A stretch of DNA of 64,000 nt from Fictibacillus fluitans (GCF_030418125.1 NZ_JAUHTR010000001.1:682001-746000), one strand, 5' to 3'; positions 45,132 through 54,374 are shown, counted from the stretch's first letter. Made by a program: numbers and translations. Notes: generated by a model not told the origin, from the letters alone.

Positions 45132-45500
45132 TTAATTTTCCAGCACTTTTACGTTTTTATCGTTAAGGGTCATCCCGAGCTTTTCTTTAGCGATTTTTAG
45201 GATTCTGGTTGGATTGCTTAGTTCTTTAACCTGGAGATCAAGGTCGTCCACCACTTTATTTTCATATGAAATGGATTGTTCCACCGATTGAATACTGGAA
45301 TTTACTTTGTAAATGGAAGCATAACTGGAAACCATAAAAATCGCACCGGCGATCAATAAAAGGGATGCAAAACTCCACAGAATTTTTTCCCCTTTTGTTA
45401 CACGTGAGGTTCTTACTCTGGGCTGAGCCTGAGGCTGCTGCACATAGGTTTGCTTTGGTTCTTGTTGCTGTCTCTGTGTTTGATACGCTAAATTACTCAC
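45132..45500 (-). CDS. ftsL: Cell division protein FtsL
   Basis: This 122-residue bitopic protein has a Gln-rich cytoplasmic N-terminus, one transmembrane helix (about 44-63, ILWSFASLLLIAGAIFMVSS) and an extracytoplasmic leucine-zipper-like coiled coil ending in EKLGMTLNDKNVKVLEN. The GTG at 45500 gives MSNLAYQTQ, the family start, with AAGGAG eight bases upstream. A longer opening into rsmH is rejected. It complexes with DivIB and DivIC. Confidence 0.94.
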   Translation of the reverse strand: MSNLAYQTQRQQQEPKQTYVQQPQAQPRVRTSRVTKGEKILWSFASLLLIAGAIFMVSSYASIYKVNSSIQSVEQSISYENKVVDDLDLQVKELSNPTRILKIAKEKLGMTLNDKNVKVLEN

Positions 45501-45513
45501 CCATAACTCTCCT

Positions 45514-46446
45514 TTATTTTTGTTTTTCTGCGATTCGCAGTTTGGCCGAACGTGAACGTCTGTTGACATCAATCTCTTCTTCACGTGGTAGTATCGGCTT
45601 TCTCGTGATGTTCTTTAACACAGGCTGGTATTCCTCCGGTATGATGGGCAGCCCCGGCGGCAGTGCAGGGCCTGTGCTGTGTTTTTTGATAATCGTCTTA
45701 CAGGCTCTGTCTTCAAGTGAATGGAATGTGATTACACTGAGCCTGCCTCCCACCGACAGCAATTCAATAGAATTTTCAAGCGCTTCCTCAAATGCATTCA
45801 ATTCATCATTTACAGCAATCCGTATGGCTTGGAAGGTTCGCTTTGCCGGATGCCCTCCCGTTCTTCTGGCAGGTGCAGGTATTGCATCTTTAATTAATTC
45901 CACCAGCTCTCCGGTCGTCTCAATGACATGATTGCTGCGGGCAGCTTCGATTTTCCTTGTGATTTGCTTTGCGAACTTCTCTTCGCCATATTGAAAAATA
46001 ATTTTAACAAGCTTTTCATATGGCCATTCATTTACAATTTCATGAGCTGACAAAGCTGCGCTTTGGTCCATTCTCATATCTAGCGGCGCATCGTACTGAT
46101 AGCTGAAACCCCGGTCTGCTTCATCCAGTTGCGGAGAAGAGACGCCAAGATCAAACAGAATTCCATCCACTTTTGTAATTCCACGTTCCTGAAGTTCTTC
46201 TTTAATGTAGCGGAAATTGCTTTTGATGATGGTGAAGTTTCCTTCATAATCTTGAAGTGCAGCTTTTGCATGGTCAATGGCCGTGTCATCCTGGTCGAAA
46301 GCAAACAAGTGGCCTGATGTCAGTTTTGAGAGTATTAATGCGCTGTGGCCTGCTCCTCCAAGAGTGCAATCAACATAAACTCCGTCTGGTTTCACATTTA
46401 GTGCGTCAACGGCTTCTTCTTTCAGTACAGTTATATGGTCAAACAT
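45514..46446 (-). CDS. rsmH: 16S rRNA (cytosine1402-N4)-methyltransferase
   Basis: This 310-residue SAM enzyme methylates N4 of C1402 in 16S rRNA. The SAM loop [15 protein letters not shown] lies near residues 24-38, [20 protein letters not shown] is the family signature, and the C-terminal [10 protein letters not shown]-like sequence reads [14 protein letters not shown]. It is the second gene of the mraZ operon. Confidence 0.98.
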   Translation of the reverse strand: MFDHITVLKEEAVDALNVKPDGVYVDCTLGGAGHSALILSKLTSGHLFAFDQDDTAIDHAKAALQDYEGNFTIIKSNFRYIKEELQERGITKVDGILFDLGVSSPQLDEADRGFSYQYDAPLDMRMDQSAALSAHEIVNEWPYEKLVKIIFQYGEEKFAKQITRKIEAARSNHVIETTGELVELIKDAIPAPARRTGGHPAKRTFQAIRIAVNDELNAFEEALENSIELLSVGGRLSVITFHSLEDRACKTIIKKHSTGPALPPGLPIIPEEYQPVLKNITRKPILPREEEIDVNRRSRSAKLRIAEKQK

Positions 46447-46487
46447 GTTGTTATCCTTCCTTGTATGTAGTCAGAGAGCTTGGGAGG

Positions 46488-46919
46488 CTACAGGTCGAAG
46501 TCCATAAGGCTCTCGGCAATTTCACCAAAAGATTCCTCGGAGGCTGCAAAATAGTTCTCCCAAATCGATTTGCTCCAAATTTCAATTCTATTCGATACAC
46601 CTATCACTACGCAATCTTTTTCTAGTTTGGCGTATTCTCTGAGCTGTGGAGCTACATTTACTCTCCCCTGTTTGTCCAACTGGCATTCTGCTGCACCGGA
46701 AAAGAAGAAGCGGGTGAAAGCTCGTGCATCTTTCTTGGTAAATGGCAGACTTTTTAGCTTTTCTTCAATAACCTGCCATTCTTCCAGGGGATAGCCGAAG
46801 ATACACTGGTCCATTCCTCGTGTAAGAATAAAGGTTGAGCCCAGGCTCTCACGGAACTTAGCAGGAATGATCATGCGTCCTTTTTCATCGATGTTATGTT
46901 GATATTCACCCATGAACAT
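46488..46919 (-). CDS. mraZ: Transcriptional regulator MraZ
   Basis: This 143-residue double SpoVT/AbrB-domain protein has two repeats, each with a D-x-K/Q-GR core ([15 protein letters not shown] near residue 9 and [15 protein letters not shown] near 80). It binds tandem repeats at its own promoter and represses the dcw operon in the bacteria studied. The start at 46919 ([11 protein letters not shown]) matches the family; an in-frame extension to 46964 lies in the repeat array and is rejected. Confidence 0.97.
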   Translation of the reverse strand: MFMGEYQHNIDEKGRMIIPAKFRESLGSTFILTRGMDQCIFGYPLEEWQVIEEKLKSLPFTKKDARAFTRFFFSGAAECQLDKQGRVNVAPQLREYAKLEKDCVVIGVSNRIEIWSKSIWENYFAASEESFGEIAESLMDFDL

Positions 46920-46927
46920 AGGACATC

Positions 46928-46974
46928 CCCCACTTTCTCCCCTAACTCTACCACAAGGCCCCACTTTCCACCAC
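46928..46974 (-). promoter_or_regulatory. MraZ box array upstream of mraZ
   Basis: Five six-base units lie head to tail on the minus strand: GTGGTG, GTGGGG, GTGGTA, TAGGGG, GTGGGG. They start at RNA-strand offsets 0, 10, 20, 30 and 41, so they fall on one face of the helix. This is the TGGGNN-type repeat bound by MraZ. A -10-like AATAAT lies just upstream (46983-46978). The last unit merges with the mraZ ribosome-binding region. Confidence 0.85.
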
Positions 46975-47002
46975 TACCAAATTATTCGCCGGCAAAAAAA
47001 AG

Positions 47003-47033
47003 AATCCTGCTGTCGCAGCAGGATTTTTTTTAA
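47003..47033 (-). terminator. Intrinsic terminator after bshC
   Basis: AATCCTGCTG and CAGCAGGATT form a perfect ten-base stem around CGA, followed on the minus strand by CTTTTTTTTG. It isolates the mraZ promoter from bshC transcription. Confidence 0.9.
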
Positions 47034-47065
47034 GGATAATTATGGGTGCTTTTCCTATTCTAAAC

Positions 47066-48694
47066 CTATGGCAGATATACCAGTTTATGCCTGCCATTAA
47101 ACGACAGGTTTGCATTTGCGAGCTGGCCGATCCAGCCGCTCCCATACCGGTTGATATAAAAGAAGGCATTCCACACTCTTTCCTGAAGCACACTGGAAGG
47201 GGCAAGGTCATTTTGAAGCTGATCAAAAACTGAAAGAGGCTCCACAAACTGCTTTCGAACCGCATGGTCCATCTTGGTGTGCAAATAAGCGATTTCTTTT
47301 TTAATACGATTCAAATTGACTTCCGATACCTTCTGAAGAGAAGGACTGATTTCGGCTGCCAGGGCCCTCATCCGTTCATGCGCTTTTTCCATTTCAGCAA
47401 CCGTCTCAGCAAACACCTTCTCCGTTTCATACGGCTTATGGTTGTCATACCACTCTTGTTTACTGGATTCAGTTCCTTGCTCAAGAACCTTTCTTGCGGT
47501 TAAGCCGGTTTCTTGCATCTGTTTCTCGTTTTTCTCGGAAATAAGCGTGATGGACAGCCTTGGAACGAGCGGAGGCATTTTAAAGCCAAACAGATGAAAA
47601 ACTTCTTTCAAGGCAGACCAGTAGGCAATTTCACCGGAACCTGCTATAAAAGCCAGGGTTGGAAACAGGCTTTCCTGCATGACTGGGCGTGTAACCACAT
47701 TGTTGCTGAACAATTCTGGTTTATCCTTGGTACAGGCTAAAAGTTCCTGTGAACGATACGATACTTCGTTGTTTTTCGTATGAAAATCTCCATTATCGTT
47801 TCGGAAAATCAGCTGCCGCTCCTGATTATGGTAAGTAAACAGATGGGCATTATTTTCCTGAAGCTCCATCGGAGCAGGCAGCCCTATTTCTTCAAGCTTC
47901 CCCATTCCTCTTACAAATGCCTGATCAAGCTCTTGGTTCCGGGACACCATTTTTTCCAGCATTCCGGACTGAAGCCGCTTGAAATGAGGTTCACCCGAAT
48001 CCACCACAATTAACCCGAACTCCCCAAACAATTCTGATATAAACTGGGCAAATGAATGAACCACAGTTTTTGAGGAAAGAAAGGTTTCTTTAACCTTGGA
48101 AAGAAGTTGTTTGGTTTCAGCCGTCTCTCCGAATTCCCTAAAAACAGATTCAGCCCACTCGGCCGCTTTCCCGCTGTCCCATTCCATTAATGTGGCAGAC
48201 GTTTTCAAAGCATTCAGAGGAGGTAATGAAAGTTTATCCGGATGACCATTTTTCAGGACATTCACATGGTTGATTTCATCATAATCATGATCTTCCCCCG
48301 CAATCCAGAACACAGGGACAACAGGAACTCCGAGCTGGCGTTCCTGCAATCTGGCAAATTGTATGATACTGATGCACTTATGAACAGTAAGAAGTGGCCC
48401 GGTCAGCAGTCCGGCCTGCTGACCGCCGATAACAGTTACGGTTTTCGGATCTTTCAGTTTGTCAATGTTACGCATTGTTTGTTTTGAACAGGAAAATTGA
48501 AAATTATAATCAGAAAGATAATTCGCCAATTTTTCCCGTTCAAACTCCCGGCTGTTGAGATCCCGGATTCTTTGTTCCATGATATCCTGAGAATACCGCG
48601 GATAGTCATAGAGGTGCTCCACTTTAGGGTCAGCAGCTGAATAAGATGATGCTATTTGATTTTTATCTTGCAGAGGGAATTCATCGATCCTCAT
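47066..48694 (-). CDS. bshC: Bacillithiol biosynthesis cysteine-adding enzyme BshC
   Basis: This 542-residue protein (YllA) is the cysteine ligase that completes bacillithiol from glucosamine malate. The nucleotidyl-fold region has VIGGQQAGLLTGPLLTVHKC near residue 95 and the HxGH-like FWIAGEDHDYDEINHV near residue 130, followed by a long coiled coil at about 420-490. RBS AGAAAGGACG precedes the ATG. Gene position before mraZ is conserved. Confidence 0.96.
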   Translation of the reverse strand: MRIDEFPLQDKNQIASSYSAADPKVEHLYDYPRYSQDIMEQRIRDLNSREFEREKLANYLSDYNFQFSCSKQTMRNIDKLKDPKTVTVIGGQQAGLLTGPLLTVHKCISIIQFARLQERQLGVPVVPVFWIAGEDHDYDEINHVNVLKNGHPDKLSLPPLNALKTSATLMEWDSGKAAEWAESVFREFGETAETKQLLSKVKETFLSSKTVVHSFAQFISELFGEFGLIVVDSGEPHFKRLQSGMLEKMVSRNQELDQAFVRGMGKLEEIGLPAPMELQENNAHLFTYHNQERQLIFRNDNGDFHTKNNEVSYRSQELLACTKDKPELFSNNVVTRPVMQESLFPTLAFIAGSGEIAYWSALKEVFHLFGFKMPPLVPRLSITLISEKNEKQMQETGLTARKVLEQGTESSKQEWYDNHKPYETEKVFAETVAEMEKAHERMRALAAEISPSLQKVSEVNLNRIKKEIAYLHTKMDHAVRKQFVEPLSVFDQLQNDLAPSSVLQERVWNAFFYINRYGSGWIGQLANANLSFNGRHKLVYLP

Positions 48695-48733
48695 AAAAGT
48701 ACGTCCTTTCTCTATGTATGCAACTGCTTATAG

Positions 48734-48762
48734 AGTATAGCAAACTAAAGTATCTCCACCAA
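48734..48762 (-). promoter_or_regulatory. Candidate sigma-A promoter of bshC
   Basis: TTGGTG and TATACT are 17 bases apart, about 40 bases upstream of the bshC ATG. Confidence 0.6.
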
Positions 48763-48841
48763 AATGAAATGCTCGGCGTTTTCAGGCAATCGTAAATTCT
48801 TACTGTCACTGTATGCAAAAGAAGGAGCAGCCATCACCTGA

Positions 48842-49744
48842 TCACTCTTTGTTCTTTAGCTCAAGTGCTTTTATGCCGTAATAAACAAACGAGGTATACG
48901 GGAGCTCAATACCCATGTTTTGCCCCAGTGACAGCACATAGCCGCTGATTGCGTCTATCTCTGTCTCCTGGCCCTGTTCAATATCCCTCAGCATGGATGA
49001 CCGGTTTTCCCCAGTTTGTGTGCATATTTTCTGAACATACGACCACAGGTACTCTCGATCACTTCTTCCAAGTGAGGTACAAGCTTCTTCAAAAGTCCTT
49101 TCCGCCAATCGTTTTAGGTGCGGGTTGGACATTACTTCACCATTTTTTACACCAAACAGCGCAGTAACGGGGTTGATCACACTGTTTGCTACCAGTTTTG
49201 CCTCCATAATTCCATTTAATCTCTCTGAAGGCTCCACTTCAAATCCATACTGTTTCATTCTTTCCCAAAACAGCATCTCAATGCTTCCTTTAATGGAAGC
49301 TGCTTTCACCTTTCCCCAGCCGGTATGATGTATCCTGTTTTCACCCGGTTTACTTACACCGTGCTCCACTACCGCTGCGATAATATTGTCCTGAGGCAAG
49401 CTATGCAGCTTTTCAATATGACCCATCCCGTTCTGAACGAAAACCAGTGTGCTCTTCTGAAGTTCAAGTTTATGGCAGAGTTCATGAATGACAGTTTCCA
49501 GCCTGTTCTGCTTCACACAAACCACTACATACTCCGGTACTTCATGGTAATCAGACAGAATTGAGGCACGCAAACGGTACTTTTTCTCTTCTTCTTTTTC
49601 CGCTTTTACGATGATTCCTTCATGATTCAGAAGATTTGCTTGATCTTTTGTTCGTGTACATACTGTTACTTCAAATCCTGCGTGAGAGAAAAAGGATGTA
49701 AAAAGCAATCCCACGGCTCCCCCACCTATTACCGCAATCCTCAT
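48842..49744 (-). CDS. panE: 2-dehydropantoate 2-reductase (ketopantoate reductase, YlbQ/PanE)
   Basis: This protein of about 300 residues reduces ketopantoate to pantoate for coenzyme A synthesis. The NADPH-binding motif MRIAVIGGGAVGLLF is at the N-terminus, and the catalytic lysine lies in MEAKLVANSVINPVTALFG. The ATG at 49744 is chosen because GGGGG lies nine bases upstream but touches the ATG at 49753. With coaD at 60749-61237 it is the second CoA-pathway gene in the window. Confidence 0.93.
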   Translation of the reverse strand: MRIAVIGGGAVGLLFTSFFSHAGFEVTVCTRTKDQANLLNHEGIIVKAEKEEEKKYRLRASILSDYHEVPEYVVVCVKQNRLETVIHELCHKLELQKSTLVFVQNGMGHIEKLHSLPQDNIIAAVVEHGVSKPGENRIHHTGWGKVKAASIKGSIEMLFWERMKQYGFEVEPSERLNGIMEAKLVANSVINPVTALFGVKNGEVMSNPHLKRLAERTFEEACTSLGRSDREYLWSYVQKICTQTGENRSSMLRDIEQGQETEIDAISGYVLSLGQNMGIELPYTSFVYYGIKALELKNKE

Positions 49745-49849
49745 TCTGCTCATCCCCCGTCTTTTTGCTATTTTCTTTATCTTAGCACAAGGAAAGGTTG
49801 AAATTAGTGTTTGAAAACTATCAAAGGGGTATTCCTTCCGTGAACGAAG

Positions 49850-49880
49850 AAGGCTCCTCTGCCTGCGGCAGCGGAGCCTT
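49850..49880. terminator. Terminator hairpin after the carboxyltransferase gene
   Basis: AAGGCTCC and GGAGCCTT arms with a partly paired inner region lie just after the carboxyltransferase stop. T4 follows on the plus strand; the minus-strand tail is less T-rich. Confidence 0.55.
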
Positions 49881-49888
49881 TTATTGAA

Positions 49889-51430
49889 TTATACAGGGTA
49901 AACGGGATGCTTTCTCTCACTGAATACCATTTCTTTTGAATCTAAGAAAACAAGTCGCTGATAAAGCGTTTCTCTTAAATGAGATGGTTCGACAATATCA
50001 TCAATGATCAGTTCGGATGCCAGCTTATAAACGTCAATATGCTCTTTATACTCTTGCTGCTTTTGCTGAACGTACATCACGCGTTCTTTCGGATCTTCAA
50101 TTTCATTAATCTTGTTGGAGTAAACTGCATTAACTGCAGCCTCCGGTCCCATTACAGCAATTTGCGCTGTCGGCAGGGCGATGCAGCAGTCCGGTTCAAA
50201 AGCAGGACCAGCCATCGCATAGAGACCCGCTCCATAAGCCTTCCGTACAATAACGGAGATTTTTGGAACGGTAACATCGCTCATTGCGGCAATAAGCTTT
50301 GCCCCGTGGCGGATAATTCCCGCCCGTTCCACTTTTGTACCGATCATGAACCCCGGTACATCCGCAAGAAACAGGACTGGGATGTTAAACGCATCGCACA
50401 GTGTAATAAATTTAGCAGCTTTATCCGCAGAGTCAACAAACAGCACGCCGCCTTTTACTTTTGGCTGGTTGGCGATCAATCCTACCGCCCGCCCCTTTAT
50501 CCGTGCAAAGCCGGTGACAAGTTCGGCAGCGAAAAGTTTTTTGATTTCAAAAAAGCTGCCTTCATCCGCCACTCTGTTGATCAATTCGTACATATCGAAT
50601 GGGACGTTTTGGTTTTCAGGTACGATCTCGCCAATTTCCCTGCCTGGCACCGGCGGTTTTTCCTCTGTAATTTTTGGTTTATGTTTGTAATTTGCCGGAA
50701 AATAGGTTAAATAGGTTCTGGCGTAAGTGATGGCTTCCTTTTCGTCAACGGCGAGAATATCGCCGCATCCGCTTACTGAACAATGCATTCTTGCTCCGCC
50801 CATTTCTTCAAGCGTCACTTTTTCACCAATTACTTTTTCCGCCATTCTTGGTGACCCAAGATACATGGAAGCATTTTGATCCACCATGATCACCACATCA
50901 CAAAATGCAGGGATATATGCCCCTCCTGCCGCGGAAGGTCCAAACAGCAGGCAGACTTGGGGAACCATGCCGGACATCTTCACCTGGTTATAAAATATTC
51001 TTCCTGCTCCCCGGCGGTTGGGAAACATATCAATTTGATCTGTGATCCGGGCACCTGCCGAATCAACCAAATAGAGCATGGGAACCTTCAGGCGCTGAGC
51101 GGTTTCCTGAATACGGATGATTTTTTCCACTGTCCTGGCTCCCCATGATCCCGCTTTAACCGTTGAATCGTTAGCCATGGCGCAAACGGTCTGGCCGTTA
51201 ATTTTTCCCGTTACTGTAATGACCCCGTCTGCCGGCAAATCACCCGCTTGGTTGTTTGCGAACAATCCATCTTCTTCATAAAACTCCCCATCATCAAATA
51301 ATAGAGAAAGGCGTTCTCTGGCAAACAGTTTATTTTGAGAAGCATTTTTGGCGTGATACTTTTCTGACCCGCCTTCCTTAATCTTGCTCACAACTGTTTC
51401 ATATGACAAATCTGTTTTTGTAGAATCCAT
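49889..51430 (-). CDS. Acyl-CoA carboxylase, carboxyltransferase (beta) subunit
   Basis: This 513-residue protein has the two crotonase-like carboxyltransferase domains of the propionyl/methylcrotonyl-CoA carboxylase family. Oxyanion-forming stretches are LVDSAGARITDQIDMFPN, GPSAAGGAYIPAFCD and FLADVPGFMIGTKVERAG. It resembles B. subtilis YngE. Together with the adjacent BCCP and biotin carboxylase it forms a complete three-subunit biotin enzyme. The acyl-CoA substrate (acetyl, propionyl, methylcrotonyl or other) cannot be read from the sequence. A TetR-type inverted repeat lies 26 bases before its ATG. Confidence 0.92.
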   Translation of the reverse strand: MDSTKTDLSYETVVSKIKEGGSEKYHAKNASQNKLFARERLSLLFDDGEFYEEDGLFANNQAGDLPADGVITVTGKINGQTVCAMANDSTVKAGSWGARTVEKIIRIQETAQRLKVPMLYLVDSAGARITDQIDMFPNRRGAGRIFYNQVKMSGMVPQVCLLFGPSAAGGAYIPAFCDVVIMVDQNASMYLGSPRMAEKVIGEKVTLEEMGGARMHCSVSGCGDILAVDEKEAITYARTYLTYFPANYKHKPKITEEKPPVPGREIGEIVPENQNVPFDMYELINRVADEGSFFEIKKLFAAELVTGFARIKGRAVGLIANQPKVKGGVLFVDSADKAAKFITLCDAFNIPVLFLADVPGFMIGTKVERAGIIRHGAKLIAAMSDVTVPKISVIVRKAYGAGLYAMAGPAFEPDCCIALPTAQIAVMGPEAAVNAVYSNKINEIEDPKERVMYVQQKQQEYKEHIDVYKLASELIIDDIVEPSHLRETLYQRLVFLDSKEMVFSERKHPVYPV

Positions 51431-51456
51431 GGTATCCCTCCGTTTGCATTAAAGAG

Positions 51457-51470
51457 TGAGCGCTCGTTCA
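51457..51470. promoter_or_regulatory. Inverted repeat, possible TetR-family operator
   Basis: TGAGCGCTCGTTCA matches its own reverse complement at 10 of 14 positions. It has the TGA...TCA ends seen in FadR-like TetR operators of fatty-acid genes in Bacillus. It lies between the BCCP gene and the carboxyltransferase gene. Confidence 0.4.
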
Positions 51471-51486
51471 GTTTATATTTAGCCCA

Positions 51487-51699
51487 TTAGGCCAAAACGA
51501 CCAGCACGTCTCCTTCATTGACAAAATCTCCAACCGCTACCTTTATTTCCTCTACCGTACCTGCCGTTTCCGCTTCAATAGGAATCTCCATTTTCATGGA
51601 TTCAAGAACAACCACACTTTGGCCAGCAGCCACTTCATCTCCTTGTGAAACCGCAATATTCCATACTGTACCTGCCATTGATGCTGTAACTTGTTTCAT
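51487..51699 (-). CDS. Biotin carboxyl carrier protein of acyl-CoA carboxylase
   Basis: This is a 70-residue biotinyl domain ([17 protein letters not shown]...) with the biotin-accepting lysine at K36 in [11 protein letters not shown]. It is a free-standing carrier like YngHB of B. subtilis. GGAG lies nine bases before the ATG at 51699. An in-frame opening to 51714 is less likely. It sits 17 bases after the biotin carboxylase gene, so they are cotranscribed. Confidence 0.93.
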   Translation of the reverse strand: MKQVTASMAGTVWNIAVSQGDEVAAGQSVVVLESMKMEIPIEAETAGTVEEIKVAVGDFVNEGDVLVVLA

Positions 51700-51716
51700 G
51701 TTCAAACACTCCACTC

Positions 51717-53069
51717 TTAATTTTTTTGTTCAATCAGCTGAGGTTTTTCAGTTAAAAAACCCGTAGTATAGTTTCCTTTTTGAAAATCGGTATCTTCCAA
51801 TATTTTTTTGAACAGCGGTGCGTTGGTTTTGATTCCTTCCAAATGGAACGAATCAAAGAAGTCTGAGGCCCTCTTGAGACATCCTGACCTATTGGAATCG
51901 CTTACAATAATTTTCGCAATCATTGGATCGTAGAACGGAGAAACTGTATTTCCTTTTTCATAGCCTGCGTCGATCCTGATTCCCTCTCCATCCGGAAAGC
52001 GCAGATCCTTGATCTTCCCTGGAGACGGAAGGAACTTTGCCGGATCTTCCGCATACAATCGGAATTCAATACTATGCCCTTGCTGTTGTACCTCACTTTG
52101 CAGGAGGGCCAGCGGTTTTCCTTCTGCCGTTTGGATTTGCCATCTTACCAGATCAAGCCCAGTGGTCATTTCGGTAACTGGATGCTCAACCTGAAGCCGG
52201 GTGTTCATCTCCAAAAAATAAAAATTTCCGTTTTCATCGACAATAAATTCGACCGTGCCGGCATTGGTGTAAGATACCGACTGAGCTGCCTTTACTGCGG
52301 CTCTTCCCATCTCCTCCCGCAATTGCTCTGTTAAATACGGTGATGGAGATTCTTCGATTACTTTTTGATGACGCCTTTGTATTGAGCAGTCTCTCTCAAA
52401 TAAATGGATTATATTTCCATTCTGGTCCCCGAATATCTGTACTTCGATATGCCGTGCCGGACTGATGTATTTTTCAATAAACATGCGGTCATTGCCAAAA
52501 TACATTTTAGCCCGCTGCTGAGTGGACACAAATTGTTTTTTCAGGGTTTCTTCATTGTCACATTTCACCATGCCGATTCCGCCGCCCCCAGCGCTCGCCT
52601 TCAGCATTACAGGGTAGCCTATTTGGCGCGCAATGGCAATGGCTTCATCTCCATCGTTGATTGGATCGGTCGTTCCCGGCACTACCGGAACCCCCGCTTT
52701 TTCCATCGTTCGTCTTGCCTCTACCTTATCTCCCATGGCTTCTACTACTTGCCATGAAGGACCGATAAACGCGATTCCCAGCTCTTCTATTTGTTTAACA
52801 AATGCTCCATTTTCAGAAAGGAAGCCGTAGCCCGGGTGGATGGCGTCCACATTTTCTTTTTGAGCAATTTCAACGATTTTGTCCTGATTCAGATAGGACT
52901 TAACAACCGGAGACTCCCCAATATGATAGGCGCGTGTGGCCTGCTGTACATAAGGTAAATCTTTGTCTGCATCAGAATATACCACTATGGATTCGATCCC
53001 CATCTCCTGACAGGTGCGCACGATCCGGGCTGCGATTTCTCCCCTGTTTGCGATTAGTATTTTTTTCAC
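51717..53069 (-). CDS. Biotin carboxylase subunit of acyl-CoA carboxylase
   Basis: This 450-residue ATP-grasp enzyme carboxylates biotin on the carrier protein. The N-terminus [19 protein letters not shown], the ATP-grasp glycine loop [12 protein letters not shown] (near residue 160) and [14 protein letters not shown] are typical of AccC. It is a second copy type rather than the housekeeping accC, judging by its company with a propionyl-type carboxyltransferase. GTG start with GGGAGG upstream. A perfect Spo0A-type box lies 35 bases upstream of the start. Confidence 0.93.
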   Translation of the reverse strand: MKKILIANRGEIAARIVRTCQEMGIESIVVYSDADKDLPYVQQATRAYHIGESPVVKSYLNQDKIVEIAQKENVDAIHPGYGFLSENGAFVKQIEELGIAFIGPSWQVVEAMGDKVEARRTMEKAGVPVVPGTTDPINDGDEAIAIARQIGYPVMLKASAGGGGIGMVKCDNEETLKKQFVSTQQRAKMYFGNDRMFIEKYISPARHIEVQIFGDQNGNIIHLFERDCSIQRRHQKVIEESPSPYLTEQLREEMGRAAVKAAQSVSYTNAGTVEFIVDENGNFYFLEMNTRLQVEHPVTEMTTGLDLVRWQIQTAEGKPLALLQSEVQQQGHSIEFRLYAEDPAKFLPSPGKIKDLRFPDGEGIRIDAGYEKGNTVSPFYDPMIAKIIVSDSNRSGCLKRASDFFDSFHLEGIKTNAPLFKKILEDTDFQKGNYTTGFLTEKPQLIEQKN

Positions 53070-53103
53070 TATATATCCTCCCTTCGCTGCCTAAATAAGC
53101 TAT

Positions 53104-53111
53104 TTCGACAA
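53104..53111 (-). promoter_or_regulatory. Perfect Spo0A box upstream of the acyl-CoA carboxylase genes
   Basis: On the minus strand CTTTTGTCGAAATAG contains TTGTCGAA, the core Spo0A-binding sequence with its flanking T and AA. No clear sigma-A promoter can be aligned with it, so activation or repression cannot be told. Confidence 0.5.
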
Positions 53112-53183
53112 AAGCAGGCAAGATTCCTTTTCAGGAAGCGCCAACAAAGCGAATATTTCTTTTTTAAAGAATTTTTAGCATAA

Positions 53184-53197
53184 TTAGTATATACTAA
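53184..53197. promoter_or_regulatory. Perfect palindrome overlapping a -10 sequence upstream of ylbP
   Basis: TTAGTATATACTAA is a perfect 14-base palindrome in the divergent region between the biotin carboxylase gene and ylbP. It includes TATACT, which may be the ylbP -10; no good -35 is seen. Confidence 0.45.
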
Positions 53198-53238
53198 AAG
53201 AGAGATCTTCAACAGAGTCATTAGAGGGGGAACTGAAA

Positions 53239-53724
53239 ATGAACACCAAAGAAAAGTACGCAGTAAAACGTTTGGTAGTCAATTATAAAACGCTCGAAGA
53301 GTTCAAGCAGTTCAAGGAATACGGGATCCAGGAGCTGTCCATGCTCGAAGACCTTCAGGAGAACATTATTGAAAATGACAGTGAGTCTCCATTTTACGGT
53401 ATTTATTTTGGCGACAAATTGGTTGCCCGAATGAGTTTATATCGGATTGAATCTGCTTACGACCGTTATTTTAGCCCTCCACAGGACTATTTTGAATTAT
53501 GGAAGCTTGAAGTACTGCCTCAATTTAAAGGCAAAGGCTACGGAAGAGCGCTAGTTCAATTTGCGCAGTCATTCAACCTTCCAGTCAAAACGAATGGCAG
53601 ACAGCAGTCAAGCGGTTTTTGGGAGAAGATGGGGTTCGAAGCGGTTACGTATAATGAGGAACGCGACCGGGGGGAAAATCCATATGTCTATTTTCCGAAG
53701 GGTGTTACCGAACAAACTCATTAA
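53239..53724 (+). CDS. ylbP: GNAT-family N-acetyltransferase YlbP
   Basis: This 161-residue protein has a GNAT fold with the acetyl-CoA loop QFKGKGYGRALVQFA (near residues 95-109), preceded by LWKLEVLP on strand beta-4. The end region GFWEKMGFEAV is typical. The substrate is unknown. It is conserved beside rsfA in Bacillus, and here convergent with it. AGAGGGGG precedes the ATG. Confidence 0.9.
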   Translation: MNTKEKYAVKRLVVNYKTLEEFKQFKEYGIQELSMLEDLQENIIENDSESPFYGIYFGDKLVARMSLYRIESAYDRYFSPPQDYFELWKLEVLPQFKGKGYGRALVQFAQSFNLPVKTNGRQQSSGFWEKMGFEAVTYNEERDRGENPYVYFPKGVTEQTH

Positions 53725-53742
53725 GCCTATTTCAGGACAGCA

Positions 53743-53768
53743 AAAAGATGGCGGATTCGCCATCTTTT
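53743..53768. terminator. Bidirectional terminator between ylbP and rsfA
   Basis: AAAAGATGGCG and CGCCATCTTTT form an 11-base stem around GATT with T runs on both strands. It sits directly before the rsfA stop at 53769. Confidence 0.88.
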
Positions 53769-54374
53769 TTATTTTTCCAGTTTCTGCAGCCCTTCCACCT
53801 GAAACATGAGGGAACCCGATTCTTCCTCTGTCCCCACAAACTTCCGGGCACGGTCCATAATTTCAATAAGGGCCTTGTAGTCCTCACATACCAGCTTATA
53901 TTCATGGTTCAGTTTTTCAAGATGGGTCTGGTACTTTGTATTCTGGGACTTTAACTCTTCCACCTGGCTCCGAAGCTTGATCAGTTCTTGATCAGAACGC
54001 CTCTCTTCAGACGTTTTAAAATTCTTCAGAAAAACAATAACATCGTCCAATGACAAAATCTTCTCTTTTGCAGCCATATATTCTTGCTGCTTTACCGGCT
54101 GATCCAGCATATGGACATCGCTTTCCTCAGGAACAACCTTTCCTTTACTTCTTTCTTTTCTCTGCCTTTTGGCAATGGCAATTGCCGATTCATACCGTTT
54201 GCGAATAAGCGAATTCCATCTGAACCCACAGGCCGCAGATGTTCTCGAAAGTTTTTCTCCAACTTCTTCAAACGCTGCAAGCTGAGTGCTGCCTTCCCTG
54301 ATATGGCGCAGAACTACTTCTGCTAGCAATACATCTTCTTCCTGGTTCCAAGCATCCTGGCGAACTACAGTCAA
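53769..54374 (-). CDS. rsfA: Prespore-specific transcriptional regulator RsfA
   Basis: This 201-residue protein has an N-terminal Myb/SANT-like domain ([18 protein letters not shown] ... [17 protein letters not shown], about residues 8-65) and a C-terminal coiled coil (about 125-170). RsfA fine-tunes sigma-F-dependent genes in the forespore. TTG start at 54374 with GGAGGG eight bases upstream. In B. subtilis it lies between rpmF and ylbP; here a crotonase gene is inserted between rpmF and rsfA. Confidence 0.92.
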   Translation of the reverse strand: MTVVRQDAWNQEEDVLLAEVVLRHIREGSTQLAAFEEVGEKLSRTSAACGFRWNSLIRKRYESAIAIAKRQRKERSKGKVVPEESDVHMLDQPVKQQEYMAAKEKILSLDDVIVFLKNFKTSEERRSDQELIKLRSQVEELKSQNTKYQTHLEKLNHEYKLVCEDYKALIEIMDRARKFVGTEEESGSLMFQVEGLQKLEK

